A DNA stretch of 64,000 nt. It comes from Plecoglossus altivelis. Lineage: Eukaryota > Chordata > Actinopteri > Osmeriformes > Plecoglossidae. The position numbers and the translations under genes are program-made. Location of the stretch: positions 15,716,384 to 15,780,383 of the forward strand of contig BROE01000016.1 of the NCBI GenBank assembly GCA_036571765.1. Direction: 5' to 3'. Below the pieces are notes generated by a model. That model ran no database searches and was not told the origin of the DNA. It saw nothing but the letters and a program-made list of their open reading frames with translations. Positions 1-12,240 of the stretch are shown in pieces (position 1 is the first letter of the stretch; each line of letters opens with the position of its first letter).

Positions 1-166
1 AGTCCTCTCAAGCTGTGCTTAAATTAACCACCAAAACATGCTGCCCTGTCCTGCCTCCTCTCACGTTCTGGATCAGACAAGGGGAAAAACAGGCAAGTTC
101 TCTCACGGTATGTAGCCTAGGTGTGTGTGTGTGTGTTTAGGTACCACTCCTCACTGTCCCACAGAC
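1..166 (-). other. grid1: grid1 intron, 5' end of the intron following the 174-nt exon
   Basis: This is intronic sequence downstream (in transcript sense) of the exon at 167-340. The donor reads GAG|gtctgt at 167/166. A short (GT)n run lies at 121-136. A second donor-like gtgagg starts at 154 and would extend the exon by 12 nt in frame. Nothing else is recognised. Confidence 0.8.
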
Positions 167-340
167 CTCCAGAGACTGCAGGTAGCCCTCCTGGGGGTCG
201 CACAGAAGGGAGGAGATCCGATGATTGTTCCTCACGCAGCGGACGTTGGTGTCCCTCCACATGGGGAAGATCTGGCGGATCACCGTCATCCTGCCTAGAG
301 CACTGTGGACCAGCTCCATGATCTCGGTGTCGCTCACCTC
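167..340 (-). CDS. grid1: grid1 exon (174 nt), amino-terminal domain, last of four in the window
   Basis: Encodes 58 residues of the extracellular amino-terminal domain of glutamate receptor delta-1, a postsynaptic organiser that binds cerebellins. On the minus strand it starts EVSDTEIMELVHSALGRMTV, continues with IRQIFP, contains the Cys pair in RCVRNNHRISSLLCDP, and ends EGYLQSLE. Delta-1 receptors have the same order of motifs, and SALGRMT with LLCDPQEGYLQ separates delta-1 from delta-2. The acceptor is atgtag|GAG at 341/340 after a T-rich tract, and the donor is GAG|gtctgt. Phase is 0 at both ends, so it joins directly to NE from the 54-nt exon. The segment between QIFP and the first Cys (MWRDTNVR) is the divergent part and is one residue longer than the mammalian version as I recall it. 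The donor is weak; see the alternative at 154. Confidence 0.93.
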
Positions 341-540
341 CTACATGTCAACCAAAAAATAAAAAAACAGGAAAAGTTTGTAATAGAGAACCATAAAAAC
401 AATTGCACAACAAATAAAGTAACATTATATATTTGTTGGTGAAGGTGGGGGTTTTGGCACTGAAGTAAAAGAGTGTAGTGTGTGTGCTTTTGCACACCAA
501 TCTCTGCCCGCCCTCTCTCCCTGGATAAAAGATAATAGAC

Positions 541-762
541 ATAAACAGAGAGTGAGAAGGAGAGAGAGGTTGAGAGAGAGATAGAGAAAGGTTGAGAGAA
601 AGACGGAAAGAGTTTGAGAGAAGCTGAGAGAGAAAGACAGACAAACAGAGAGAGGTTGAGAGAGAGAGATTGAGAGAGAGTAAGACAAACAGAGAGAGGT
701 TGAGAAAGAGGGAGGTTGAGAAAGAGAGTAAGATGGACAAACAGATAAAAGTTGAAAGAGAG

Positions 763-794
<32 letters not shown>

Positions 795-815
795 GTTGAG
801 AGAGAGAGGTTGAGT
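541..815. repeat. GA-rich degenerate repeat (gagagaggttgagag)
   Basis: Degenerate tandem array of purine units built on gagagaggttga, ending in a purer (GA)n around 770-795. It explains the Leu/Ser-rich reading frames on the minus strand here. It is CU-rich in the grid1 transcript. Confidence 0.9.
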
Positions 816-1040
816 GGAAGGCCAGCTAGAGAAAGGCCTGTGCCTGGGCAGATCAATACAGTTGACGGGCTGGACAGCATCCTGGCTCCAGCCTCTGCAG
901 AGTCGTGGGATCCCACTACAAAGACACGGGGGTCACAGGTCAACTCGCACTCCCAATCTCCTTCTCACAGCTCCTGGTTATCCCCTCACTCCAGCCATTT
1001 CTTCCCCATACTCTCTCCCTTTTTTCTTTTCCCTCCCTTT

Positions 1041-1094
1041 ATTATCCATCCTCCTTGGCCTCCCTGTATTATCCATCCTCCTTGGCCTCCCTTC
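1041..1094. repeat. 27-bp tandem duplication in a pyrimidine-rich stretch
   Basis: Two adjacent copies of a 27-bp unit beginning attatccatcctccttggcc, nearly identical, inside CT-rich DNA running from about 946 to 1262. Confidence 0.85.
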
Positions 1095-4000
1095 CTTCAC
1101 ACCTTCCTAAGATTCTTTATCTTTCCCTGAATCTGTCTTCACTGCTCTCTCTTCTGTCTTCTCTTCTCTCTTGTCTCCTTCAACTAGTCTGTCTTCTTTC
1201 CTTCATCCTTCTTTCATCTCACTTTCTCCTTCTTTTTCTCCCCGGTTCCCCAACTCCCTCCCTCCACCCCTGCATATCTTTTTGTTGTGATAAACAAGAT
1301 TTGTTTATTTTTGTTAGTCACGCCAGTATGTTATTTAGATGCCATTTGCCACAGGGTTCACAGAGCTGTGACCCCCTGTCCTGAGGTCATACGGTAACTC
1401 ACCCTGTCAGACTGGCCCCCTCACACTGCTAATACACGACACTGTGACTAACCCCGTGTACTCCAGGGGGAAGGCATCGTTGGAAGAAAGAATAGTGACC
1501 ATAGTAACATTCGTTTGGCAAAACATCCAAGATCGTTGACATTAAATCCACAAAATGAGCCATCTTCATAGTCACAATCCGCTTGAACAATAAACACTTT
1601 TCTCTTGATCATACGGTAAAACTTGTTTCTGTTTATTGCTATTAAGTAAATATAGATCTAATATAATATATATGTAATCATATTCTGCAGTATTGATTTG
1701 CTGGTTTTGCAGTATCACGCTCTGCATGATCTCGATTAGGTGATCGAACAAAGATGCGCACGAGCAGTCGTTTCTGTCGTCGTCATGGAAACGCAACACT
1801 CAACAGCACCCCCAGGACTCGCAACGCTGTCCTCGGACGACCCACTTCATTCCGGAAACGGCGACTTCAACTCAGCAGTGTTCCAATGACAGACAACACT
1901 CCAGATTCATTAATCAAATCAAGCCTGCCTGACAGACAAATTACCATCAGCATGCCGCTCAGTCAATGTTATTAATCTCTCGCGAGAACAAATAAATAAA
2001 TAAATCCTTCGTAATCACTTTGGAGATTTAATTAGGAGTTAAGGCGCTTTCTTAAGCTTGAGGCCTGTGTGCTGAGAAGCTCAGGGATCTGGGGAGACGA
2101 ACGGACTGGTAGGAGGAACCCTGAGTGTGATGTGCTCAAGCTGCACACAGCGCTAAACCTGGAGTTCACTCGCCAATTACCACAGGCACACAGCATCTGC
2201 TGGGCTCTGGAACTACTGTACGATGTTCAACCAGATCCTGTGTCATTACAAGGGTATCTATTCTGAAGAGTGTGGTTTCACATACATCATGCACTTGGAG
2301 CCTACTCAACGCTGATGTTATCTCGCAAACACCAGATCGTTCATCAGTAGAATCCTGACCTCCCAGTGATACAGCGTGTACGGCTGTAGCTGCTGAATAA
2401 TGAACCACAGTCCCCTGTGAATCCACCGAGCTGTGGAAAATCGGATTTTTATTTGTCTGTGATAAGAGAAACAGCTTGAATATAATCCACATTCAAAACG
2501 AACTTGTTTTTCCTTGTGTTCGGTCGACACCTGATTTCTGCTGCTCTCGGTCGAGAAAATGTAGACGAAAGTGCATGTGACCGATCACTGCCCCCTGAGT
2601 GCTCCTCATCTCTCTGAGGTGTGGCTCGGACGACACCAGGCTGGTATCTGTTTCTTTCCTAGTCGTCTTCTCCCGAACATCCGTCATATCACGGCTGTCC
2701 TCCTCCATGCTGCTTGTCACAGCGCCACCCGCGCCTCCACCTCATCCATCAAGCACTCTCCACTGTCACCTCCCTCTTTTCAGGGAAAAACCACAACAAA
2801 TCGTCCCTCGATGCATCATCCATCCTGAACCTCCAACAGACAGTGTCAGTCACCCTCCTCTGTGCCAACATCACACTGCTTCTGAAGATGATTTAGGGAG
2901 AAGGATGACTGCTTAGATTCCCAGCAAACACACATCAGTGACTGCTGACTGATCCAGCTTGAATTCTAAATGTGGAAAAGGGATCAACAACTGGATAGTC
3001 CTTGTCCTTGGTGAAGAGTTTTTGTTTGTTTATACCCCCCTTGCTTCTGATATTTGCTTCCTTCCTTCCTTCCATCTGTCCTTCCTTCCTTCCCATGCCC
3101 ATTCATCTCAACTCTCGTTGCATCACTTACCGAAGGTCTAAATTCTTCATGGAGCCACATGCTACCCCTCTCCCTACAGCAGATTAGCGTGGCGCCTTTT
3201 CATAACTGTTGAATGAGGTGAAGCCCTCCCTTGCGCCTCCATGTCCTAGTTAGCGAGCTGACACCCGAGGGAGACTGAGAGCTGGAGAAACCTGCTCCTC
3301 CTCTCCTGCTGCTGCGCTGTTTGGCTCCCAGGCATGGCAGTGAGCGAAGGGACTCGCTGGAGAGACCCCCCCTGGGCCCTGCAGGTCACCTGGGTAATAC
3401 GATTGTCTTCTGGCAGTCGGAAACTGCAGGCATCGCTCTGCAGTTTGCCCCCGTGTCCACCTCTGGGCCTCAGAGACATTGAGGAACGGTCCACACAGAA
3501 ACGCACGTACCCATGGAAACAGCAGACACCAACTTTCAGCATTAATTAGATTAGTTGCGTAAACTGCCAATCCAGTATAATTGATCAGATTCAAAAGCGA
3601 AATAACTAGAAAATGCCTGGATTTTCTGTCATCGCTGCCTTCACACTCTTTATGAGTATTCACTCAAGTGTGAAATTGGTAAAGATACAGTCCAGCACAG
3701 ATTACTGCTTATTGTTCTCTATTGTTGTGGCAGTCAAACATCAACCTGCAAGCTTTGACTTTGAGGTCTGGAAGATCTGGACGACTGACGTAGGGGTGTG
3801 TTGGAAAGCACACATTCATGTCTCAGTCATTAACATACTGTAGTGAAACAGAAATTATATTCCACAATGTGCCAGACAGTGTCAACCATTAAGATAGGTG
3901 GCAAGAAATTAACATGTCATTAGCTCAAACTATTAGCAGCTTGATGCTATTAAAGCTAATGACTTGGTAGCACTCCCTGGTAATTGACTTAAGAGGGAAT

Positions 4001-4552
4001 GTGTTTGTATGCAACAAACGAACCACTAGATGAATTTTAAGATCCCTCTACCTTGCTCTGATCAGATATGTAGCATGCTGCTAGTACTCTGGTGCTGTGA
4101 GATCCATGAATTCATCAGAGATGTTGGGTTCATAACAGATCAATACACCTGCTGCATGTTGAGGATGAAACGCCTGTCATTCTTGGATTCATGTATTCCG
4201 AGTGCACAACCTTGGAGCATAGTAACTGAGTTTGCTTGTAGGACTTCCAGGTTGGGCTAGTGTTTAGCTAATTCAGCCCACATGAGCTAGCAGAGCGAGC
4301 GAGAGCGAACGCAGAGCAAAGGAAGGTGCTGAGAGCGAATAGGAACATGTTTTTGTTCAGTGCTTTTAGTATGGGGACATCAGATGACTTACAGTCTTTA
4401 TCGCCAAATAATCTTAAATCAATGCAAACCCGGCCTGCACTAAAGCTGGGGGGAGAGAAGGCGCGCTGTTTGCTATTCACAAAGTGCCTTGCATTTAGTG
4501 CTGTTAAAGCCACTTTGGAGGAACATTAGACCAATGTCAGAACCACAAACCA

Positions 4553-4760
4553 GGAGAGAGAGAGCAATAGAGAGAGCAAGAGAGATAGAGGGACTAATTA
4601 AGAGACTGAGAGAGAATGAGAAAGAGAGACCATTAGAGAGGGACCACTAGAAAGAGAGAAACAAAAAGAGAGAGAGCAAGAGAAAGAGCAATAGAGAGGA
4701 AGTGACTAAGAGAGACCAAGAGAGAACGAGATAGAGAGACCATTACAGAGAGGGACCACT

Positions 4761-4819
<59 letters not shown>
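4553..4819. repeat. GA-rich repeat ending in pure (AG)n
   Basis: Degenerate GA array containing two copies, about 110 bp apart, of a block with gaccatta and gggaccactagaaagagag. It ends in a pure (AG)n run at about 4765-4819. It lies about 150 bp past the donor of the 54-nt exon. Confidence 0.9.
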
Positions 4820-4824
<5 letters not shown>

Positions 4825-4965
4825 CACCGTAACTTGAATGCAGTAAAGGACACACAAAAGGACAGATCAGACTGTGATTGGTCATCTTGTGCTCCTTAAC
4901 ATGCATGGAGAGCTACCTCTGCAACTGATATGTTTGGGAAGAAGTCTGAACGCAGAAGACCTTAC

Positions 4966-5019
4966 CTCGTTGGCATATACCCAGTGGCTGTCCTTGGAGG
5001 CCAAGTTAGTTTCTACCGC
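4966..5019 (-). CDS. grid1: grid1 exon (54 nt), amino-terminal domain
   Basis: A very small exon encoding 18 residues, AVETNLASKDSHWVYANE, of the delta-1 amino-terminal domain. SKDSHW is delta-1-like; delta-2 has a different sequence there. On the minus strand the acceptor is ctgcag|GCG at 5020/5019 and the donor is GAG|gtaagg at 4966/4965. Both junctions are phase 0, so the exon connects FIHQ of the 206-nt exon to EVSD of the 174-nt exon. Its polypyrimidine tract is a pure (CT)n microsatellite of about 24 repeats that touches the splice site. Skipping would remove 18 residues without shifting the frame. Exon size and phases agree with my recollection of delta receptor gene structure. Confidence 0.95.
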
Positions 5020-5020
5020 C

Positions 5021-5023
<3 letters not shown>

Positions 5024-5071
<48 letters not shown>
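5024..5071. repeat. (AG)24 microsatellite at the acceptor of the 54-nt exon
   Basis: Pure (AG)n on the plus strand, so (CT)n in the transcript, directly upstream of the cag acceptor. It is followed by degenerate GA-rich sequence to about 5195. It serves as the polypyrimidine tract of that exon. Confidence 0.95.
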
Positions 5072-5072
<1 letters not shown>

Positions 5073-5539
5073 AAGCAAGAGACAGACCAAGTGAGCAAGA
5101 GGGTGAGAAAGAGAGGGAGGCAGGGAGAATAAAACAGAGAAAAAGAGAGAAAGAACGTGAGAAAAGAGAGATAAAAGAGGAAAAAAGGGAAACATGAAAC
5201 ATGGGACAGAGCATGACAACCTTTCATTACCATAGAAACCATACAGTTGGTATGAATCATTCTGTGCGATACCATTCGCCACAATGGCCACCAGTCTACC
5301 ACAGTACTCATTGTGCAAGCTGGTTGTCCATAATTGAAAACCCTTTCCTGTCACTAATAGCCGGATGTACAAAAGAGGTATTTTGCCGTCACATTCGTCA
5401 ATTGACCATTCAAGCGCGACATATTTCAAACTTACCATCCCTTCATATGAGCTCTCCTCTAAATTGCCGTCATTAGTTTCCAAATGGGCATTTATTTCAA
5501 TCTGCAATGGAGACAGATAGCTCTATATTATCCTTACGC

Positions 5540-8500
5540 ATAACAGCAAAGACCTCCGTATTTCTACCTAACCACAGCCTGCTCATCAATAACAGTAGAT
5601 GGCACGGGCTGGACGAGGGAGATCGATCGTCTAACCTTGGAAGAGTCATGATTTGATTTTAATGCCCCCCCATTTCCAGCTTGGTCTCATCAAATCGCCC
5701 CGGCCCCTGAACAGAAGAGTAATATTTACCTCCACGGTTGAACTGGTTCATCTCTTACTCACACTAGAATGAAAGGGAGCCATATGCCTTCAAACGGCAC
5801 TCGGATTCAAACAGATCGTCGGCCGTTATTGACAGAGACAAAGAAATGAACCAAACAGATGCTGTACTTAGTGATCCACTGCAGATGTATTCAACAATGA
5901 GAGGTAGTTCTTTTCCCCTAGACCAGGTCTAAGGCAGAGTGATCAGCCATACAGATGTTGACGATCGAGTACAGCAACAGAGAGCTGATCCCAGGTAATT
6001 ACATGCTGCTCGTTATATGACAGTACAAAGCACAAGACAATTATAGTGACTTATAACTCGTGACACCATCATTTAACTTATATAATACAACTTCACTTTT
6101 AATAAAGCCTCTACAGCCTGTTTTCTATTACATTGTTAACAAAGAACATGAATTCCAATTACAACATGTATTCTAACTACGGTAATATAGTACGAAGTTA
6201 GCAACCAATAGGAATTTGACAAATGGCAAAGGCGATAAGAAATAGGTAGACCTACAATGTAATTTATTTACTTGAAAATAATGAGATGGTTTCTGTCAAT
6301 GAAAGTTGTGGGAGCCATAATTAGAGAGAAGCAAAGTATTGTCAAAGCATGAATGACCACACTGTGTATTACAGCTATTTCACAACAACAAATAATTGGC
6401 ACACTTTTTTTTTTTAAATAACAACTGTTACAATTTTATATCAAGTACATCTTGTGTGTAGTCAAATAATTGATCGTTGCCAGCAAGAGTCACAACGAAC
6501 CTTCATTAGCGTTAATGATAAACACATTGCTTTCTGTCTCAGATTTTAAAATGTTTTTGTTTGCTAATGTGTAAACAGCACAGGTGAGATGTGGGTGGGA
6601 GAAACACGTTGTAAATCTCCTGAATCATCGACTAGCAGTGAACTGTTCCCAAGTCTCCTCTCACACTGGTGAGGCAGGGATCAATTGTCATTTGTAGGCA
6701 TGATTACTTTTTGCACTCTCTCACTGAAACACAAACCAGAGACAGAATGACTGATCGGGCCAACGTTTGCTAACCTGATGGATAACTGCAGCGATAAACA
6801 TGCAAGACTCCGTCGAAGCACGCATGAGGAGAGTCCGGTGATGCTGAAAGCACCATTATTAGCTATGAAGTATATCTCTTTTTCAAGGAATTTTCCTGGT
6901 TGAATATAGTTTAAAAAAAAAGAAGAGCATTTGACGATGGACCGAGTTCAAATGTCCCTTCCTTCTGTACGGTGCGTCACTATGGATACAAGCTACTAAA
7001 CAAATATGCTGTTATTATCATTGAAAATGTGAAAACTGAAGCATGCTATTCAAAAGCTAGCATTGATTGTATTCTGCTTGGACCTCAGATGACATGATGG
7101 TGTATTAAGAGGTCTGTAGCAGCTGTCTACTGTCGACTCAGCTTATGTCCAGTCTACAACTGACACTTAAAACCCTTACATGTCACTTGTCTCATCGGCC
7201 GCAGAAATACTTTTTTTTTTCTCCAGCTGGCAAACCGGCATGATCTTCATGATTCGGTCATTTGTTGCAACAGAATCGCAGTTTGTTCACAACCCCCCCC
7301 CCCCAGCAGCGTGACTCTAATATTTTCAAGGTTGCCCTTGGAACTAGACAACAGCTTTTGTAACCTGCCAGTCATGAAAAGTCCAACATCGCTATAAGAC
7401 TTTGAATAACTTAACGGCGCACAAACGTTTTAGTTGATGTCCTCACACAGCCAAGACTCTTCGTTCACCAAAGTGTTCACTGATGTGACACTACACTGTG
7501 AAACGAATACAAATGCATGAGTTTGAATACTATGACTATGGTACGTTCATTTTACACAGTCAGAACTTGAGTTTGTCACTGTTGTCCATCCCTGATGACA
7601 AATGTCCTACTGCAGTACATACTGGACATGTAATGTAGTTGAACTGAATGTCAATTTAGGGTAATGTGAAAGCATCCATCTTGTTAGCTGTTACAGTAAT
7701 GGCTTCTGTGCTTTCTCTGCCCACTCGTCTGCACTCAATTGATTAGAAAATGAACAGCAAGATAGAGCGTGTCTTACGGAGATATGTATGAATTTTGTTG
7801 CTCAAGTATTTACCAACCACAGGTGTATAAACAAACTAAAGGGAGTCATTTGATGGTGACTGTCATGTCTTCTAATATAACACACCTACACACTGACACA
7901 CGTTTGTTTAATCTACAGTAGTTATTTTATTTCTACATTGCGACTCGCTGGCATAGCTCAAATATTTTTGCGGCCGCCCAACACATCAGTTTAATTAATG
8001 TTTGCTGATCACACGCGTTTAACAACATCGAGGCTGCCAAACAGTTCGCTTTCGCGGCAAAAATCATTCAAGCGATCAAAAAAGACAGATTCAAACCTAC
8101 AGATTGTCCTGTTTCTCCCCTTTTTTGATCGACTAATAATGTCGCCCTCACTGAGATCTCTCCCTTTTCCATATGGCAAATTTATGAATTAAAAGAAATA
8201 TATCTACATTACAATATCCATAGGGAACAAATATAGCTTACAGACCAATTCTTTGTGTGAGTTAGACTAACGTTAACATCTAACAAGCGTTCTGACAGAA
8301 AATTGAGTACATTGTAGCAAAAAAAAATAGTTAGGTAATGTTACTGCTCGAATTCTTGAAGGGCAGTAGGTGACTGCTACAACATGTGGATGAATAAGCT
8401 ACAACCTTTTAATTTTAAATATCGGGTAGAGCTGATCACCCAGCACCCGTGGTGGTAACTAAAGCCTCAAAAGGTATGATGAATAGTGAGATGGAGAGAC

Positions 8501-10920
8501 CACGAAGGGTCTTTCTGAAGCAGCAATACACCTTGTGGTTCTCTTACCCTCACACAGCCTACCAACCTGTAATGAGAAACTTCATGAAATATTCACTATG
8601 GCGAGGGCCATTGTGCCTTAAACTCCCTACTGTGGTCCGTTGCTGTGGAAACAACGTCCAGCCAAGAACTAGTATTCATCCATATTAGCAGGCATGTTGA
8701 CAAATGTGTAGTTGGGCTTCTACAAATCTCACCTGCCGACAAAATGCGTAATCACAGACCTGCTAACCAAGGCCTACTGCCCATAGGTACTTAAGAAGTA
8801 ACATTTAGTCCAAGTTGATTCCAACTGCCATGGTAGAAAGGCCGTAAATAGTCACTGTTAGCTCGACTGTACCTGCTGACTAGCGGTAAGGTTGAAAGCT
8901 AACAGGAAAAACCACAGGGTTTAAGGTTCTGAATGGTCTCAGCACAGCTATATTAAACCCAGCTAGATATCATCCATACAGGGAAGAGTTAACATCCATC
9001 TTGCGATATCTCACATCTGATGACATATTCCGTCCTTTCTTGTCAGCATTCCAGACCAGACCAGGCCAGCCCTCCCTGGTAGACGAGCCCACGTGTGACA
9101 TTAAACAGAATCACAGCTCCCATCTGTCACGGCAATGCCGCTGCTCCCTCACAGCTAGGGGCTAGCCTCCTACAGCTAGCCACAGCCCTGAGCAGAATCT
9201 CTAATGTGCCGCTCTCAATGCAGCGACAACGAGTTTATACCGCTGGCTGGTCACAAGCACATATAAAATGTACATGCACTGCCTATAAATGAGGAATAGT
9301 AAAGGATTTTGAGCCGACGAAAATTCGGACTGATCAACCGCTGAGTGAATAATTCAACCTTGACTGTGTACGACTGTATCAGTAAAACAAAAATCTCGAT
9401 GTACCAAAATGTAAAAACTGAAAGTGACTGGCTAAATGCCGGTTAGTTTCCCCCCTTCCTTGCAGACCTTCTGAATATTCATACCCATGCAGTCAGCTGT
9501 AATGGAGTCATTACAATTCCTAAGCATTATTAATATGGACCAAAATCAAATATGGATAGCTCTCATACATATGTATTCAAGCAAACATATGAATAGCAAA
9601 AGAAGTAAAGACACAGTTTAGAAATCAGAGTTCTCCGGAACGGTCTAGTTTTCGATGCAGAACTTTTGGTGCAGTTAACGCAACCTTATCCCTAAGTCAA
9701 TAAAGAATATAGTCCAACACAGAAGCATTTCCCAACACTTCAGCAGGATATGGATCACCTATGGAGCAACTAAAACACACTTAATGGGGCGAAGAGTGCA
9801 ATGCTGAACATTGACTTCTTAAGGCTGAAGGAATTTGCTGGTATGTACGGCCGCCGAGGTATTGTAGCAACTTTGCATTTTAACAAGGTGCCTTAGGGAA
9901 CACACCTTGCATAATCGGCTAAGTGTCTTTGGCACAGAGAAAAGCCACATTACTTTACATATCTACAAGGTGCCTTTTATATACTGCCTGTACACAAACA
10001 TTGCACCTGCACCTGCCAGCGATTTATATAGTGGTTCTGGCCACAATGATGCTACATCAGACGAACGTTTATTGCCTAATTGATGGATGTAATAACCCAT
10101 GTAATTGACTTTAGGGGGGGGGGGAGATCGTCTGACCAGACACGTGCTTGACAACATATGTATCCACATGCAAGGTGACTGTATTGCATCCAGATTCGCC
10201 TGCATCGTTTAATCGACCATTTGCAGGCCATCGTCTATCATCCAGGCTCTTCTGCAGCAATGCATCCATTCATGAAAAAAGGCCAAATCTATCATTAAAG
10301 ACATAACATGAAAACAGGTACATGTTTGGTCACAATCAACGCCGAACATAAGTGTTAGTGTTTGGAGTTGTGACACTAGAGTGCTCTAGAATACCTGTGG
10401 TTGTTTGTTTCCAGCAGTACTCTATTTTAAGGCCATTGGTCTAGAATAATGGATCACAGAGTTCTGCGTTCGCTTTGAACCTTCCAACCTGCAACACACA
10501 TCTAAAGAGACACTTTTAAAAGTCATTTTTATTTGGGTAACACATGAATAATTTAGATACCACTTCAGACACCGTTACCTTCAAGGCAGGTTGCATAATA
10601 TAGCTTTAGAAGCCTCTTAGGTAGCGGTATTAAAGAATAAACAGTTATTCGGAAGTCTGCAGAGACGTAGAAAGCTAATTGAAACTTCTACTAAAGGTGC
10701 GTGCTGGAGAACAACAAAGTTAAAGATTAGCATTTTAGCTAAAGCGTTAGCTCTGCAGGAAGAGCAGGTAGGTAGGTATGCTGATGTCAAAGGATAGCTT
10801 AGAAAGAAACCAATTCATCTGACTTCTCCACAGCTGAAGCTAGCTGTCAAAGTTGCTTCTTGCATTGTAAGACTCGGCTTGCACATCTAGAAAGCCGGCA
10901 TGGGGGCAGACGTCTGATGG
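5540..10920. other. repeat-poor intronic stretch
   Basis: About 5.4 kb of unique, A+T-moderate sequence with only short homopolymers (C run near 7291-7304, G run near 10115) and no long reading frame. No transposon, RNA gene or exon was recognised. The lack of simple repeats contrasts with the rest of the window, so conserved non-coding elements could be sought here first. Confidence 0.5.
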
Positions 10921-10949
10921 AGATGACTTGAGTTCTCCATCTCAGACCC

Positions 10950-11325
10950 CCCCCCCCCCCACACACACAATGCTCCAGCCTTGCGCAACACTCAAGGCTG
11001 TTCAAGCTTATCAGTCCCATCATGCACCGTGGGCCTGTTTCCAGTTCGCCTCTGAGACAACAACACTACCCACCAGGTAGTTGCAGGCAAGCAAGCACGC
11101 ATGCCGACACACACACAGAGAGAGACAGAGAGACATACAGACAGACACATAGAGAGACACACAGCCTGACACACAGACAAAGACAGTTACACACACACAC
11201 ACACACAGAAATACACTCCAACACACACACAGACACACACCCCAACACACACACAGATACACACCCCAACACATAAGCAGAGACAGACACACATCCAGGC
11301 ACACACAGACAGACACACACACTCC
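10950..11325. repeat. CA/GA-rich repeat region with a preceding poly-C run
   Basis: A C run with ACACAC at about 10948-10970 is followed by degenerate CA/GA repeats at about 11108-11323 (units such as acacacagacacacacccca, about 24 bp in the later part). It explains the Cys/Val-rich frames on the minus strand. Confidence 0.85.
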
Positions 11326-12060
11326 CAGAGCTCTTATCTATGCTTTAGGCTATGGGCTCACACACTCACAAAGGAGATACTGCCAGGCACTGGGAACTCA
11401 ACGGGGAGGTGTCAGGAGAGAGGAGCGGGAAAACAAGAATGCCCCTGAAAGTGGTAAAGGGGTATGAAGATATGACAGCTCACCAGGATTTGATGAGTCG
11501 AACTGTCAGACAGGCTTCAGGAACAAGTCGACTCCTATCTCCTCTTCTCCTCCCTTGCAGCCTAAAGGTTAACACATTTCCTGTACCACTTGAATCTAAC
11601 ACTGCTACAGTGTAGAGCCTTTTCTCACTCAGGTATTGATGGTAAAGCTGGTCACAGTTAAAATGTTAACCTACAAAGAGATTTGCTAAAGCTGACACAC
11701 TCTGTGTCTGACTCGTTTCTAAAGATACATTTTGTCGACCTCATGAAATATGCATTTGAATATGCAAAAGAAAAAAACGATGAGATTATAAACCGAAACT
11801 CACTCATTGCAGTAACTTCAAAATATTACTCTACTGGATCTATAACTTTTCCATAACAAACAGGGACATTCAAGTTAGAAAACAACTAAGGAAACACAGC
11901 ACTTGATAATTCAGAAATAAGACTCAGAAACAAAACAGAAGAGAAACATGAATCGAAGAAACTTCCAGTTCCGTGACTCTGTGATTTATGGCCTCGCTGC
12001 CCCTGCGTTCGTTTTGTACATCCAGGATGTTGCTGCTCCTGGCTTGGTGTCAACAAACGG

Positions 12061-12240
12061 CGACCACCTCGTTGCTCTGGCGACCACTTCGTTGCTCTGG
12101 CGACCACATCGCTGCTCTGGCGACCACCTCGTTGCTCTGGCGACCACCTCGTTGCTCTGGCGACCACTTTGTTGCTCTGGCGACCACATCGCTGCTCTGG
12201 CGACCACCTCGTTGCTCTGGCGACCACCTCGTTGCTCTGG
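12061..12240. repeat. 20-bp minisatellite, nine units
   Basis: Exactly nine head-to-tail 20-bp units of the form cgaccacctcgttgctctgg. Variants (cct, ctt, cat, cttt at the same place) fall in an order suggesting a four-unit, 80-bp higher-order block: A B C A, A B' C A, A. The unit lacks stops in several frames on both strands, which creates the overlapping ORFs at 11886-12307. Confidence 0.95.

Larger units (their letters stand above)
341..4965 (-). other. grid1: grid1 intron (4.6 kb)
   Basis: Intron between the 54-nt and 174-nt exons, with GT (4965-4964) and AG (342-341) ends on the minus strand. It holds GA-rich repeats at 541-815 and 4553-4819, a pyrimidine-rich stretch at about 946-1262 with a 27-bp duplication, and otherwise unique sequence. 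ORFs here are short, lack recognisable domains, and many come from repeats. Confidence 0.85.
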
